Counted from the stretch's first letter, positions 36,180 to 47,405 are shown. The stretch is 64,000 nt of DNA from Caprella mutica (GCA_947561585.1 CANNZV010001057.1:122452-186451); one strand, 5' to 3'. A program made the numbers and translations. The notes: generated from the sequence alone by a model not told the origin.

Positions 36180-37420
36180 TATTAAATTGCCCTTTTCCTA
36201 TGGGATTGATAGTAAATTATCACCTATTTTCTAAGTAGATGAGGCTTGTTAATAAACTTATCCCATAGGGCAAAATAAGTCTCCGGGTTCTTTAACAATT
36301 ATTTGTATTTCTTAACTTGAAGAGACTTGGAGGTAATTGATTGAATTCTATTAAACTGACAAATGACTAAACGGTAAAAGTTTTTAGGAAGTAAATTAAA
36401 CACAAGGAAGTTTTAAATGGGTGTACTTATATTAAAGTTCGAATAGTACAGAGTTCTAAGACTTACGCACAAGTCTTTAAATAACACAACACAAGTTTTA
36501 AATAAACTAGCGGTTGAGTAAACTTAAGGGTTTTAAAGTAAACAAGGGTTTGAGTAGCCAACTCACGAAACCCGTGGATGGACAAGTCCGACCAGACTTG
36601 GTCCGACCAACCAGTCTTCAAGAGACCATCGCGAACTATGAACACTTTAGTTAGGTGCCAATGGTATTTAAAGAGTGAACTGGAGAGTCCAACCTTCCAG
36701 TGAGTGAATAAACTTCTGTTAAGGTACTGATAGTACTTTTCAAAGATGTTTTTCTACTCACTGCAGATAGAAATAACACACAATGCATTATTCAAATTTA
36801 ACACGCTAGTGGTAATGGCTTTCTATACGATTAACATATAGATCGATCAGATTTACTAATAGTTCATTTTAGTGAAACCTGATTTACTAATAAACATCCA
36901 AATTTAAGCATACTATTTCAGAGTCCTGTTTAACCTATACATGATCAGAAATGTTACAAGTTCCTAACTATTAATTAAGTATTTCAATTAGAATAATTGA
37001 AGTACTTACTTAATTCTTTTTAAATTAATTAAGTATTAATTTCAATTCTATCTATAGAAAAAGAACTCAATATTCTAAGTTGTATAACTGATTTACAAAG
37101 TTCATGAAGTTATATAACTTAGTACAAATTATAAGGTTATATTCTGAGTTACAAGTTATAGCTCTGGGTTACAAGTTATAAAGTTATGTTCTGAAGTTAC
37201 AAGTTATATTAGCGGCTTACATCAAAGCTATTCATTTATAATTATATTCGAGCTCCTAGCGAGAATAACATGACCATAAATTCAAATAGCATTTCCTTCT
37301 AATGAACAGTGTACAAGATTAAAAAGATTATGTCTGATTAAATGATTATCAAATTATAGAAATTGAAAGATTAAGTAAAGATACAAGTTCAGCGTATTAA
37401 CAATCTTTCTATTGTTAATA
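36180..37420 (-). repeat. LARD-like 5' LTR
   Basis: Identical by eye to the 3' LTR at 26205-27445. Followed by the primer-binding site on the element strand. Confidence 0.9.
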
Positions 37421-37638
37421 GTGTGCAGTACAACAAACTAGCGGATACAACAAACTACATTAGTACCTCTCAGTTATTTCTATCTAAGTAATTCTTCATT
37501 TGTTTAACTAGGTAAATAAGGATTAAAAAAACAGGGAGGGGGGGCTCTTGACCGGGGGGGCTTATGACCTAGGGGGGCTCGTGACCAGGGGGGCTCATGA
37601 CCGGGGGGGGGGGCTCTTGACCGTACCCCGGTGTATGT

Positions 37639-38116
37639 AGGTCCGGAACTGCTGCACCGGGCGTAGGCACGACCTTGGGTGGCAGTCGTGTTGCAACCAC
37701 TGCTCAGCAGCCCATGTGACCTTGGGTGCCAAAGGGTCCAATGGCTGGAAGGTAAGTGGTCATGGACCCGACCATCTCGCCATCATAGGTTGGCGCCACT
37801 CGTCCATCAATGCCAACGGAACATAGCGTCCCATGTGGTTGTTGAATTTTGGAGATAATAATAATACAGAATCAATTACTTATATATGATTAGGTGACAA
37901 GTGGAACTACTATTGACCAGCGCGGATCGAAGGTGCGTAACACCAACAATTGTTGTTTCAACGTACTTCCATTGTTTTATCATCAACAATATATTCAACA
38001 TAGAATAGAAATTTCATCCTTAAATGTAAATTAGAAATTAGGGTTAGTAACCTTACATTAATCATACATGATAGCCAATTGGCATTAGATAGCAGGGAAT
38101 CAACTTACAATATTAT
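37639..38116 (-). other. Gypsy 3' segment, env-proximal part
   Basis: GC-rich (37639-37840) then AT-rich. A minus-strand frame reading MGRYVPLALMDEWRQPMM runs about 24 codons before a TGA and then stays open toward the level-3 insertion. It may be the end of an accessory frame. No known product recognised. Confidence 0.4.
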
Positions 38117-40338
38117 TCATTTATAGGCTTTTAAGGGAATTTCCCGAATGTTACTACGCAACTGAGGTGAGGGCAGCGTTGAAGGAAGTGAGGGATATAT
38201 CTTCATGGTAGTATTAGTTCCTACCGATTTCACCGAAGCTTCCGAATCATCCGAGTTATTTGAGGATTTGGAATCATTGGAATGTGTTCGTTTCCTGATT
38301 CTTCTGATGGAAGAGTTTTTTAATTTAGTTTTCACTTTCCTTCCTTTCCGTTTTATTCTATCATTTATCGAGGATCGAGATGAACTAAATCTGCTAAGGG
38401 AGCTTTCGTTTATGTCGTTTTTTAGATTCTGTAGTTTATTCTGGATCCTACGAAAAGTACTCCTTAACGGTATTGTCAAAGAATCCCTTGGATTTAAGTT
38501 ATTCCCTGATTCAATATCATCTGAACGTTTATTGCGGTGATCTCTGAATTTTAAAACATATAATATTATAATGAGAATTAAATTTATTAGTACTAAAATG
38601 ATTAAACTTCCTTGAGTTACGATTGAGTAAGTGTGGACCTCCTCTAATGTGAGATCCATTTCATCAAATGGAATAACGAAAGGTTCGTCTGAGGGTAATT
38701 CATCTATCAGTTTCTTGATCGTTTTATGTAAAGGAGTTGAATCATTTACTGAAAATATAGGTTCGTAATGTCAAACGGATTTGGCTTAGTGGTATTAGAT
38801 ACTAACTTTGTAATGTCAATCTCATGGGACAAACGTGCAGGCCATTCTACTCTATCAGTCATGATGTCACAATTTAATGGTAAGTAATGTAATCCAACTA
38901 AAGAGTCCCTAATAAGGCCTGTGGGGCATTGCAACTCTATTTGAGTAGATTCTGTTAAATACAACAGTCGCTTCTGGTGTGAATCTGATAGCAAAATTCC
39001 ATTATTGACTCCTAAATCTCTAAAGCTACATAATTCCATCATGTTTGTGGTATTCATCATAAATGATTCGAAATCACAAGAAGAATGTTTAAAACTCCAT
39101 ATGGGTTCATTTTGTCTTAAGATGTGGGTTTTATCGTCAATAGAATGAATGTTGTCTATGTCTGTGGTGACATAGTGTTCTGTATCATACAGGAAAATCT
39201 CTTTTAGGTTAGCTATTACTAGTTTGTCAGAATCTATCTTTATTGGATGAGGTATCAACGTAACGAGTTGGTATTCATTTTTATGGAATAAAGGAATTAG
39301 TGATACAAAGTAATCGGAACCTAAGTTTTTAATTGTTATGAAAGGAATGATATCTTGGATTGTTCTACGATTGACCTTTGAAATGGGGAACACTAAATCG
39401 GGGTAAATTCTAGTCCCTTCCTCTACTACTGCCTTCACCGTCTCTATATCCAATAAATCTGAACTGATGGTTCCTGAACGTAATAATGTGAGTGAATTTT
39501 CTGCTATCCTTATTAGTAATAAAGAGTTCACGGCAGCCTGCTTCAGTTGTTCAAAATTCCAACTAAGCATTTGTAACTTCTCTGAACCCTCTACTACCTT
39601 ATTCAAATTATCTAAAATTATTTTTATATCTTTAACCGATTTTTCTACTGTTTTTGACAGTAGATCAATCCGTTCATTTGTTATAGTAACCTTTTTGTTT
39701 ATTGGTTTTATGTTATTGTTTAAAGAGGATATCTCTTCGGTATGATCAGATCCTCCGAAGAGTGATCCGAATATGGTACCGCTTATACCCCCAACAGCCA
39801 ATCCCGCAACAACTCCGAGAAAGGCTTCTGGATTGGTAGTATTTTCCAGATTGGTGGAAGGGCGAGCTGCTCCCAGATAATGTGCTAGGGAACTTGTGGT
39901 TTGATCTGGTGCTTCAAGTTTAGTCCATAACAAGCTTAGTTGAGCTTGCAATTTGTTATTTTTTATAATTATAATTAATTTCCTCATGGAGGTTTTCACA
40001 CATTAGATTTCTCCCTAGATAAGATATTATTTCAAGGTAAGTAGTTTCTAATCTAAATATAATAAAAGAAATCCTACGCACAAAGTTTATTCTGCCTTTA
40101 GCAGATTTGAGTACAGTGGACGCAAGAAGAGCGTTAATTGTGGTATGTGTGAAATGTAAATTTGATACTAATTGATCACAGACACTCGAAATGAACGTCA
40201 ACCTTATGGGTGATAACAAAAACGCACCTTCCATCCTTGCGGTGCCTTGCCAGGGGTGAATGGATATGGGGGGTGAGTCTGCTTCTAGAGCCAGGCAACC
40301 AGCCACCATCAAGAGCGGTAGAATCCACTTCACCGACA
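38117..40338 (-). pseudogene. env: Gypsy env (membrane glycoprotein), frame-broken
   Basis: Envelope-type reading frame in three blocks. Block 1 (40338-39956): hydrophobic signal peptide (WILPLLMVAGCLALEA) then an ectodomain with few Cys. Block 2 (39999-38746): glycine-rich hydrophobic stretch (FLGVVAGLAVGGISGTIFGS) resembling a fusion peptide, then a heptad-like coiled coil and a Cys-containing ectodomain. Block 3 (about 38745-38117): membrane anchor (GSLIILVLINLILIIILYVL) and a long basic, Ser-rich tail. Frame changes fall near 39960-40000 and 38745, so this copy probably makes no functional envelope unless these are sequence errors. There is no ATG at the front; a splice acceptor precedes it. 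Membrane fusion is the expected role. Confidence 0.8.
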
Positions 40339-40350
40339 CTGGAAGGTCAA
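40339..40350 (-). promoter_or_regulatory. probable splice acceptor of env mRNA
   Basis: On the minus strand 'ttgaccttccag' ends exactly where the env frame becomes coding. The frame lacks an initiating ATG, so translation would start in an upstream exon. A donor-like 'ccggtaaga' lies at about 45541 in the leader, but it supplies no obvious ATG in frame. Confidence 0.55.
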
Positions 40351-40463
40351 TTATTATTACAATTTATTCTTATAACTTATTACTACTTATACAATTCTAT
40401 GCAAAACATTATTACAGTGTTTTTTAGCTTACAATAGGTTTACAATTATTATCTATACCTCAC

Positions 40464-43400
40464 TCATCTTCGAGGTCTTAAGTTATAAGGTTTCTTATCC
40501 TTAGGTTGGTTGTTAGTAAGGTTAGTCGGGTTAGTATGGACACTCGTAGGAGTTTCCATTGAAATAGTTTGTTTCACAATCAATTTGTCAGGGTGAATTA
40601 CAAAGGTTCGTGAAGAATTAACTTCCCGAATCGTAATCCGGTTTCCCTTCTTGTTTGTCACGACAAACGGTCCCGAGATGGGTAAGTCTAACTTTCTCAT
40701 CTGGGTATGTTTGTCAAGACGAGCATACACTCGCGAACCAACTCCTATGTCATTTTCCTTAATTCTACTTATTTCCTTAATTCTACTTGTGTATTTATCC
40801 TGTATTTGTGTCAGATGAAAATTACAATGATTTCTAACCTGTGTTATACGTTTCAACCTTACAGCTAGATCACTTTCACTATAGTCCAAACGAGGTTGAG
40901 TAAGTACTTCGGTAGGACTATCATAACCATACAACGCAAAGAAAGGAGATTCCCCTAAGGATGCATTGTAGGTATTATTGATTGTCAACTGAATAACCGG
41001 AAGTAGCTCATCCCAGTCCTGAGTGGCTAAAGTGTGACTGTAGGTACGTAATAGTTTTGTCACTTCCCGGTTTATCCTCTCTGCTAAACCTTGTGACTCT
41101 GGGTGATAAGGTACCACCTCTCGCTTCGAGATGTTGTAAAACTTACAGAACAACTTTACTCGCTCACTTATAAACTCTTGGGCATTATCACTTAGCAAGA
41201 CTTCGAAAGACCCATAGTGGGCTATAACCTTTCTTAGCGCGTCAATAATGCTGTCTGTTTCTTTATTAGGTAGAGGGATTATGATACTATATCTAGTGTA
41301 GAAATCTCTAAATACTAAAATGTATCTATTACCCTTTTCTGTTATCGGTAATGGTCCTAATATGTCAGTACTTACAGATGCAAATGGTCGGTTAGGAATT
41401 GGATACATTCCAATTGGAATAGGTTTTGGTGAAGCCTTAGCCTGTAAACAGGGTACACATTTATCAATTAGCTCCTGTACTAGTTTACTCTCATGAAGAT
41501 TGAAAAAGTTCTTCCTAAAGGTGAGCATTGTTCTATCGTAACCTCTATGACCTGATGTGGTACTATCATGAATTAATTTAAAAGCCCTTTGCATCAGTGT
41601 GTCAGGAATGTATGGTACTAGATACCTGTCTACTAAGCTTCCCCTGGTAATGTTTCTTACTACAAACAAAATTCCACGTAATAACCGATAGTTTGCTAAT
41701 TTCATGGTCCTTTCACTTGTTCGTGACATTACTTTCTGTTTAAGTGATTGACAGTTCTCGGCTGACGTTTGTAGTTTCCTGAGTTCCTCTTCTGTCCAAT
41801 CCACTTTTCTAGGAATATGTGAATGTAATGGTTCTTCAGATTCTTCCTCCTTGGTTTCTTGTGCAGTTACCTCATTGATTTTTTCTCCAAGCTTATCATC
41901 TAGTTCCTGTGGGAATTCTCCACAATTGTCTTGTATGTCAACCAATCGGGACAGAAAGTCCGCGAATAAGTTTTTCTTTCCAGGTAAGTATTTTAGATTA
42001 ATCTGGTATTCTTGCACCAGCAGAGCCCACCTTGTGATGGCAGCATCTTTAGTAGTTTTATTCATTATTCCTAACAAGGGTAAATGGTCCGTGTACACGG
42101 TTACCTTATAGTGTAGGATTAGATGCCTGAACTGCTCTAGTGCAAAAATTAATCATAACATCTCCCTTTTGGTGGCAGAGTAATTTCTTTGTGTCTCACT
42201 CAGACACTTACTTACGTATGACAGGGGGTGCAATACCCCGTCTATTTCCTGCATCAGGGCCGAGCCCAGGCCCACTAAGGATGCATCCGTGTGGATGAAG
42301 AATTCCTTAGAGAAATCCGGGATCTTTAAGATCGGACTGTTGCATAACTTGTCTTTCAGTGTATCTACAGCCTCCTTCTTCTCTTCATCCCATTCGAATT
42401 TTACTCCCTTTCTGAGAAGTTGATACAATGGATCGGCTATACCTGAAAAGTTGGGAACGAAGATTCTGAAATAATTACAGGCCCCTAGAAAGGCCTGCAA
42501 TTCTTTCTTACTCGTGGGATATGGTAGTTTCCGGACTGCTTTGATCCGGTCCTCATCCATCCTTAGTCCATGTTCGTCCACAGTATATCCCAGGAACTTC
42601 ACTTGATGAGTGAAGAAGCTACACTTTGTGATCTTTATTTTGAGGTTGGCCTCCTGCAGTTTCTCCAACACTGTCTTGATATTGTCTAGGTGGGTCTCTT
42701 CATCCTTTGAGAAGATTATGATGTCGTCCATATACGATAAAGCATGCGTTCCTAAAATATCGTACAGGACTTCATTGATCACCCTACTAAAATACCCTGG
42801 TGCCGAGGAGAGCCCAAATGGTACCCTCCGAAACTCATGCTTTGAATTGCGTACCGTGAACGCGGTTTTGTGGCAATCCTCTGCCTTAATCTCGCATTGA
42901 TGGTATGCCGAAATTAGATCTAAATTGGAGATGACTTTCGTTTCTTGCAGCGAGTTAAGCAGGTCTGCTATCTTGGGAATAGGAAATGTTATCGGTTCCG
43001 TTATCTCATTTAAACATCTAAAATCTATACAAGGCCTTATTCCACCACCGCGCTTGGGTACAATAATAAGTGGGGAATTATAGTTAGAGGAAGACTTCCT
43101 TATGACCCCTTGTTCAAGCAATTTTTTAATTTCTAAATCTAAGGGTCCTTGCCTGGCGTGCGGGATTCGGTAGGGCGGTTTGTTCACTATCCTGTCTTCT
43201 TTCAGAGTAATTTCAAGCGGCTGTCCTCTGTAATTCCCGAGCGGTTCTCCTTTCAACCAACATACCTGCCTATATGTATTAAGGAGTGTCATCACTTTCC
43301 CTTTCATTTCTTCATTTCCACAGGTTACATCTTCCCACTGCACTGGTGGCAGTGTTTCTGGTTCTTCGTGTTCCTTCACTGATAAATTATTAGTGGTGAT

Positions 43401-44264
43401 GATGTGGATATTTTCGATCTTTGTTTTTTCTGCTAGGCACAATATTGTACCTAGACTGAGGGTTACATCCTTATCACTCGCGTTAATTACACTGACCGTT
43501 ATTTTCCCGTCAGTTACCCTTGTGATTGCGTTCGAGGTTAATAACCCGAACCTTGGCTCTCCGTGATGAATAATTAAATCTTCGTTTTCCTTGATCTTCT
43601 TGTTAGCCACTTTTATTTGAATGGTGTTCACTGAATTCTTAGCTATCGTGAGTTCCTCTTTCAGGTGTATACTCACGTTTCTCTGTCGACCGGTATCGTT
43701 TTCCGCTTCGTTTTTTACCTTCGGATCGTTTTTTTCTTCATTTTTATCGAGCGTTTCCTTTCCCTGCTCTTCTTCCAGTACTCGTATTCTTGAGTTTACC
43801 GGTACCTTATTATATAATTTCCTGGACTGAATGATCATGGTTACGGTTTTTTCTGTATTTCTTTCACTTGCAGATTGGTTGTCTATGAACTGTAATTCTT
43901 GTTGAGGAATGTTTACTATAGCATGCTTAAGGTTGTTCATTCCCAATAGGACTTGGACACTTCCCTTATTCAAATCTTTGAAGACCAAAAAATCTCCTTC
44001 TATCTTTCCATTTAGCGTTTCTATTGACATCACAACCTTCCCTATTATTGGAATTAGGTTTCCTTGCGCGTCGTACACCCGTTTGTTTTGAGTTTCTATT
44101 TTCTCCTGCTCCCCTAAATTTATTATAATATTTTCAGCTATTAGGGAAACGCTAGCTCCACTATCGACTAGGGCGCTTAATTCTTCATTCTTCTCTTGGT
44201 TAATTAACTTAATCTTTATCATGGGAATCTTAAGTCTATTCTCTATCTCTGTAGTGTTAGACAA
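40464..44264 (-). pseudogene. pol: Gypsy pol: protease, RT, RNase H, integrase (one in-frame stop)
   Basis: Domains in order: protease ALVDSGAS near residue 33; reverse transcriptase with 'LDLISAYHQ', 'FGLSSAPGYF' and YMDD; RNase H starting at 'HTDASLVGLGSALMQ'. A TGA at 42155-42153 interrupts RNase H just after 'KREML'. The same frame resumes with 'FALEQFRHLILHYKV' and 'YTDHLPLL', then the integrase HHCC finger (H..HRGYD...CVPC), and the DDE core (STDILGP, LSDNAQEF, QGLAERINR), then a GPY/F-like module (SGPFVV) and a basic end. Pol has no ATG at its start and is in frame with gag across a TGA. Otherwise near intact. Confidence 0.92.
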
Positions 44265-44269
44265 ACTAA

Positions 44270-44276
44270 CTAGTCA
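44270..44276 (-). promoter_or_regulatory. gag/pol TGA-CTAG leaky-stop context
   Basis: Gag ends GAA-TGA and is followed by CTAG. The downstream pol codons are in the same frame and lack an ATG. UGA followed by CUA or CUAG is an established readthrough context (alphavirus nsP3 and several animal genes). Readthrough rather than frameshifting is therefore the simplest way to make Gag-Pol here. Confidence 0.65.
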
Positions 44277-45476
44277 TTCCGAGTTTTCCTCTTTTTGTAC
44301 GTAGTAGTAATCCGGTGTATCCTCTTCGGATTGTTCTTCTAGGTGATGTACCTGATTTCTTCTCCTATAGTCGTTGTCGGAGTATTTTTGTTTATTTTCA
44401 AGTTTGACCCTGCAGTTGATCTTGGTGTGCCCGCGCCTTTTACACCTGCTGCACGGGGTTCGACAATTCTTTTCTTGGTGACCAATTTTGTCACAGTTTG
44501 TACAATACTGTACATTATCTCGCTGGCGTTTCCTGCTGTTTTTATTATTATGCCCCGTGAGTCGACAGTACCCACAAAAATTTCCTTCTTTGGGGCATTC
44601 CTTTGCTAAGTGACCTTGCCGATCGCACGCGTAGCATTTCTTTTCCATCCTTGCTGGTCTTGTTTGTTCGGTTTGGAGCGCGTAAAGGACTTCCGGTTGC
44701 ACGTTCTTCTTCTTCGCGGTTGTTTCCACTGTCATGGCGTGTGCCTTCTTGAAACAATTTATGGCGTGTGCCGTTATTCTCGTTGATCTCTTATCCGGGG
44801 TAGACTTAGATGACCTTGTCAATTGCTTGTAGACATCCTCGTGTAGACCGTTCACGATGAACAAATGAAGCAACATATTCTGCAGAACATCCGCTAAACG
44901 AATCGGATTCCTATCTGGTCCTGCATCTCCTGCTGCAATTTCTCCTCTGGCAATCCCATCAGCTGCGGCTGGACCTACAGCAATGTCTTGCGTTAGGGGG
45001 TCCTGTAGGTAGCATCCTGCTCCAATCCGGAGAGCTTTCATATCGTTTCTCCCCAGATATGCGTCCAATATGGCACGGGTTTGCGCTTCTAGTTTCGGCA
45101 GATCCTTTTCAGGATTGAAGATATCGTTGCGGAGCAGACCGCGTGCCGCTACACGGAACTCCAACCGCTCAAATTGGGGATATATTTCCAGGAGGTCGTT
45201 GCAGACCTCTTCATAAGAGATCGGGCGTCCCGCGTAATTTGCCATGTGGCTTGCAGCATCTCCCCGTTGAGGATCTATACGACTATTAAGAAGTCGGATC
45301 TTAGCAGCATCGTCGGTTATGCGGTGGGTGTGGATGTGGGCATCTATATGACGCAAGAATGACCGCACATCCACTTCCCGGCTACCTAGTCCTACTCCAT
45401 CACTAGCATTTAATTTTCCACAAAATCTGGGTAGATTATCGAGCACCGTGATGGAGCGCTGCTCTGAGGCGGACAT
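44274..45476 (-). CDS. gag: Gypsy Gag with four zinc knuckles
   Basis: 400 codons from ATG. The N-terminal two thirds are capsid-like and helical (for example VRSFLRHIDAHIHTHRI, YPQFERLEFRVAARG). The nucleocapsid has CYACDRQGHLAKEC, CGYCRLTGHNNKNS (final Cys lost to Ser), CTNCDKIGHQEKNC and CSRCKRRGHTKINC. It packages the RNA genome into particles. The frame is complete and ends at the leaky TGA next to pol. Drosophila errantivirus Gag proteins usually lack zinc knuckles, so four is notable. Confidence 0.88.
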   Translation of the reverse strand: MSASEQRSITVLDNLPRFCGKLNASDGVGLGSREVDVRSFLRHIDAHIHTHRITDDAAKIRLLNSRIDPQRGDAASHMANYAGRPISYEEVCNDLLEIYPQFERLEFRVAARGLLRNDIFNPEKDLPKLEAQTRAILDAYLGRNDMKALRIGAGCYLQDPLTQDIAVGPAAADGIARGEIAAGDAGPDRNPIRLADVLQNMLLHLFIVNGLHEDVYKQLTRSSKSTPDKRSTRITAHAINCFKKAHAMTVETTAKKKNVQPEVLYALQTEQTRPARMEKKCYACDRQGHLAKECPKEGNFCGYCRLTGHNNKNSRKRQRDNVQYCTNCDKIGHQEKNCRTPCSRCKRRGHTKINCRVKLENKQKYSDNDYRRRNQVHHLEEQSEEDTPDYYYVQKEENSE

Positions 45477-45982
45477 GGTGTCTACTTAATTAGTGATAAT
45501 ATATAAATGATCAAGGGTTAGTTAGAAATGGTTATTCTTACCGGAATACACGCTGAAATCAATACAAATATAATTGCAATGTTAAAATAAATAAAACAAT
45601 AAAAATATACGTGCTACAACAATTATTAGGTGCCACTAGCAATTATTTTAAAGGTACATCTTTTTACACGTTATAACATATATAAGAATTCTTGAAGGTC
45701 GCTTCTTGATTCCAAGGTACTCACTCTTCTCGAGACTCTGTCTTATGTACCTCACTCACTGACAATACTGTTCTTGAGTTGGTCGTGACCCCTATCTCCC
45801 TGGGTAGAGCTGGTGACGTCAGTCGTCTAACGGTTGTTCACTGGAGCGTGCTTGCTTTCGCCGATGGTTGTTTTCTTGATTAGTAGTTCGATGTACTGCG
45901 GAGTTTTTTCTTCTGAAGACTGGTCACTGGTTCAGACCGTTGATAATGCTACGTTAAATTAACGTACAATGCGCTTCCGTTT

Positions 45983-46200
45983 ACCAGCGGCTTAATTACG
46001 TTCACTTCAACGTACTGTGCGCTTTCCTTAACTAGCGACTTATTATTGCTCACAACTTAGAGACTCCTTGCGCTACACGTAACTAGCGGCTTACTATTGC
46101 TCACAGTTAGAGGCTTTGATGCGCTAAAAAAAACTAGCGGCTTACTATTGCTCACAACTTAAGAGACTTCTTGCGCTACTCGTAACTAGCGGCTTATCTG
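45983..46200. repeat. about 65-bp repeats in the Gypsy leader
   Basis: Four diverged units containing 'actagcggcttactattgct' followed by 'ctcacaacttagagac' and 'tgcgct'. Position and repetition recall the insulator array of Drosophila gypsy, although the units do not show the Su(Hw) core TGCATA. Confidence 0.8.
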
Positions 46201-46308
46201 GTTCAGTAGTTCCCGAGCTTTCCTACTATTTAGGCGGTGTAGGAGTGTCAGTTTCTTCTTCTGGGTTCGCCTGTATCGCCGACCTGCCCTTAGCTTCCCA
46301 AACGAGTT

Positions 46309-46362
46309 GTATGCGGTGCTTGACCTGTACGCGGTTCTTGACCTGTAAGCGGTGCTTGACCT
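46309..46362. repeat. three 18-20-bp units in the Gypsy leader
   Basis: Units of 'gcggtgcttgacctgta' type repeat three times with single-base changes. Confidence 0.75.
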
Positions 46363-46552
46363 CCTCGACTGGTTTCTGTGCCTGCCGACGCCGTGTGGTA
46401 CACCGTATTGCCCTAGGCTATGTCTGGAATATTAGCAGACTTAGTACGCGGTGTTCACTTTATTATCACTGTTCACTGTTTTGTATTATAACAATACTTC
46501 AACATTAAACCTTGCTGGAAGTAATATAGAGAATTTTATTCACAAAATAAGG

Positions 46553-46570
46553 GTCCCGCCGGAGGTTCCA
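46553..46570 (-). promoter_or_regulatory. Gypsy primer-binding site
   Basis: Three bases inside the 5' LTR the minus strand reads TGGAACCTCCGGCGGGAC, complementary to a tRNA 3' end in CCA with a plausible T-stem. The tRNA is not identified. Confidence 0.65.
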
Positions 46571-46573
46571 GAT

Positions 46574-47405
46574 ATATTACTGCTTTTTTGTCATTTGTCA
46601 ATAATATTAGGGTATATATTTTTTATCTCTTGAATAGCTACTATGCCTTTGATACTACCCTCTTGGGTGTTATTCACTATTGAGTTCTTAGGGAATTCCT
46701 TATTGTGATTTGATTTAATTCTCTATAGTTACTAATTGCAAGGAGTAATAAAACGCAACTCAACACAACACTTATATTCACTAAGAAATTGTTAGAGTTA
46801 CAGAATGTTTGACAATTTAGTTGCACAGAGTGACGGCGTACAGACGACGATTGAATCGTACTAATTAACGATCTTCGCGGAACTTACTGAGCTCCCTCTG
46901 AAGGGAACATACCCCTTTTATAAGGATACTTTCATCAAGTATTTAGATGCGGGGAATTTGGAAATCGGAAGAGAAATTGTGTCGAGGTTGTTTTTAACTA
47001 AAATCAAATATTACAAAAAATGTATTTACTAATTTCGAGCTCTTGTTAAGGCTCACGTCTTTCTCATAACTGTCCGACAAACACATTAAACTTAGTCAGT
47101 TTACGATCGTCTCTCTATCCTTTCTAAATTCTAGCTAGTTTTTGTGTTCCTTTAGGAGTTGTTCAATTAGAGAATAAATATGCATGTGTGCTTAAGGCAA
47201 AAACAGATATCTAATTTAGTCAAGGTTTCAACAGATGGCTAATCGTTTTACAGATACAAAATACCTATACAGTATAATCAGTATACTCATGAAATACAAT
47301 AATAATATTTAAGTATATGTGTAATTTAATTACTGTAACTCTTCAAAGTAAAATACAAATGAAATATCAAACTTTTCGTTTTTCTAGACCAATATACCGT
47401 TAACA
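46574..47405 (-). repeat. Gypsy 5' LTR
   Basis: 832 bp, direct repeat of 24813-25644. Should drive transcription toward lower coordinates. Confidence 0.92.

Larger units (their letters stand above)
26205..37420 (-). mobile_element. nest level 4: large non-coding LTR element (LARD-like)
   Basis: Two 1241-bp LTRs (26205-27445 and 36180-37420) that I read as identical, flanked by GTGTG (26200-26204 and 37421-37425). A polypurine tract beside the left LTR and a TGG-starting primer site beside the right LTR place the 5' end at the right. The 8.7-kb interior has no frame over about 130 codons on either strand and no gag or RT motif. Large LTR elements without genes are known as LARDs and are moved by proteins of other elements. 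Ends are TATTAA...TTAATA rather than TG...CA. Confidence 0.88.
25899..37629. mobile_element. nest level 3: C/G-armed inverted-repeat element, copy 2
   Basis: Own sequence 25899-26204 and 37421-37629. Left arm: tandem GGTCATGAGCCCCCC / GGTCAAGAGCCCCCC units. Right arm: inverse units ending GACCGTACCCC. The flanks 'ggcgtatgt' (25890-25898) and 'ggtgtatgt' (37630-37638) match at 8 of 9, supporting a 9-bp duplication. The left arm is longer than in copy 1 (more tandem units), so arm length varies by repeat number. Confidence 0.8.
45477..46552 (-). other. Gypsy 5' leader
   Basis: About 1.1 kb between primer site and gag ATG. It carries two tandem arrays (listed separately) and a GC-richer middle. 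In Drosophila gypsy the same position holds the Su(Hw) insulator. No long frame is present. Confidence 0.7.
24813..47405 (-). mobile_element. nest level 2: env-bearing Ty3/Gypsy retrotransposon
   Basis: Direct LTRs of exactly 832 bp at 24813-25644 and 46574-47405, flanked by TACC (24809-24812 and 47406-47409). On the minus strand: 5' LTR, primer-binding site, repeated leader, gag, pol (protease, RT, RNase H, integrase), env, GC-richer 3' segment, polypurine tract, 3' LTR. The LTRs differ at about 8 positions by my reading (about 1%), so insertion was fairly recent. A 4-bp target site and an env gene fit errantivirus-like Metaviridae. Four zinc knuckles in Gag are unusual for Drosophila errantiviruses, so an independent env-bearing lineage is possible. 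Confidence 0.92.

Noticed and set aside
42153..42155. TGA in pol as a selenocysteine or programmed readthrough codon
   Set aside because: It lies inside RNase H where full-length protein is needed, its context (TTA) is not leaky, and no selenocysteine element was seen.
43149..43382. Plus-strand frames opposite gag and pol
   Set aside because: Antisense shadows of the long minus-strand Gypsy frames.
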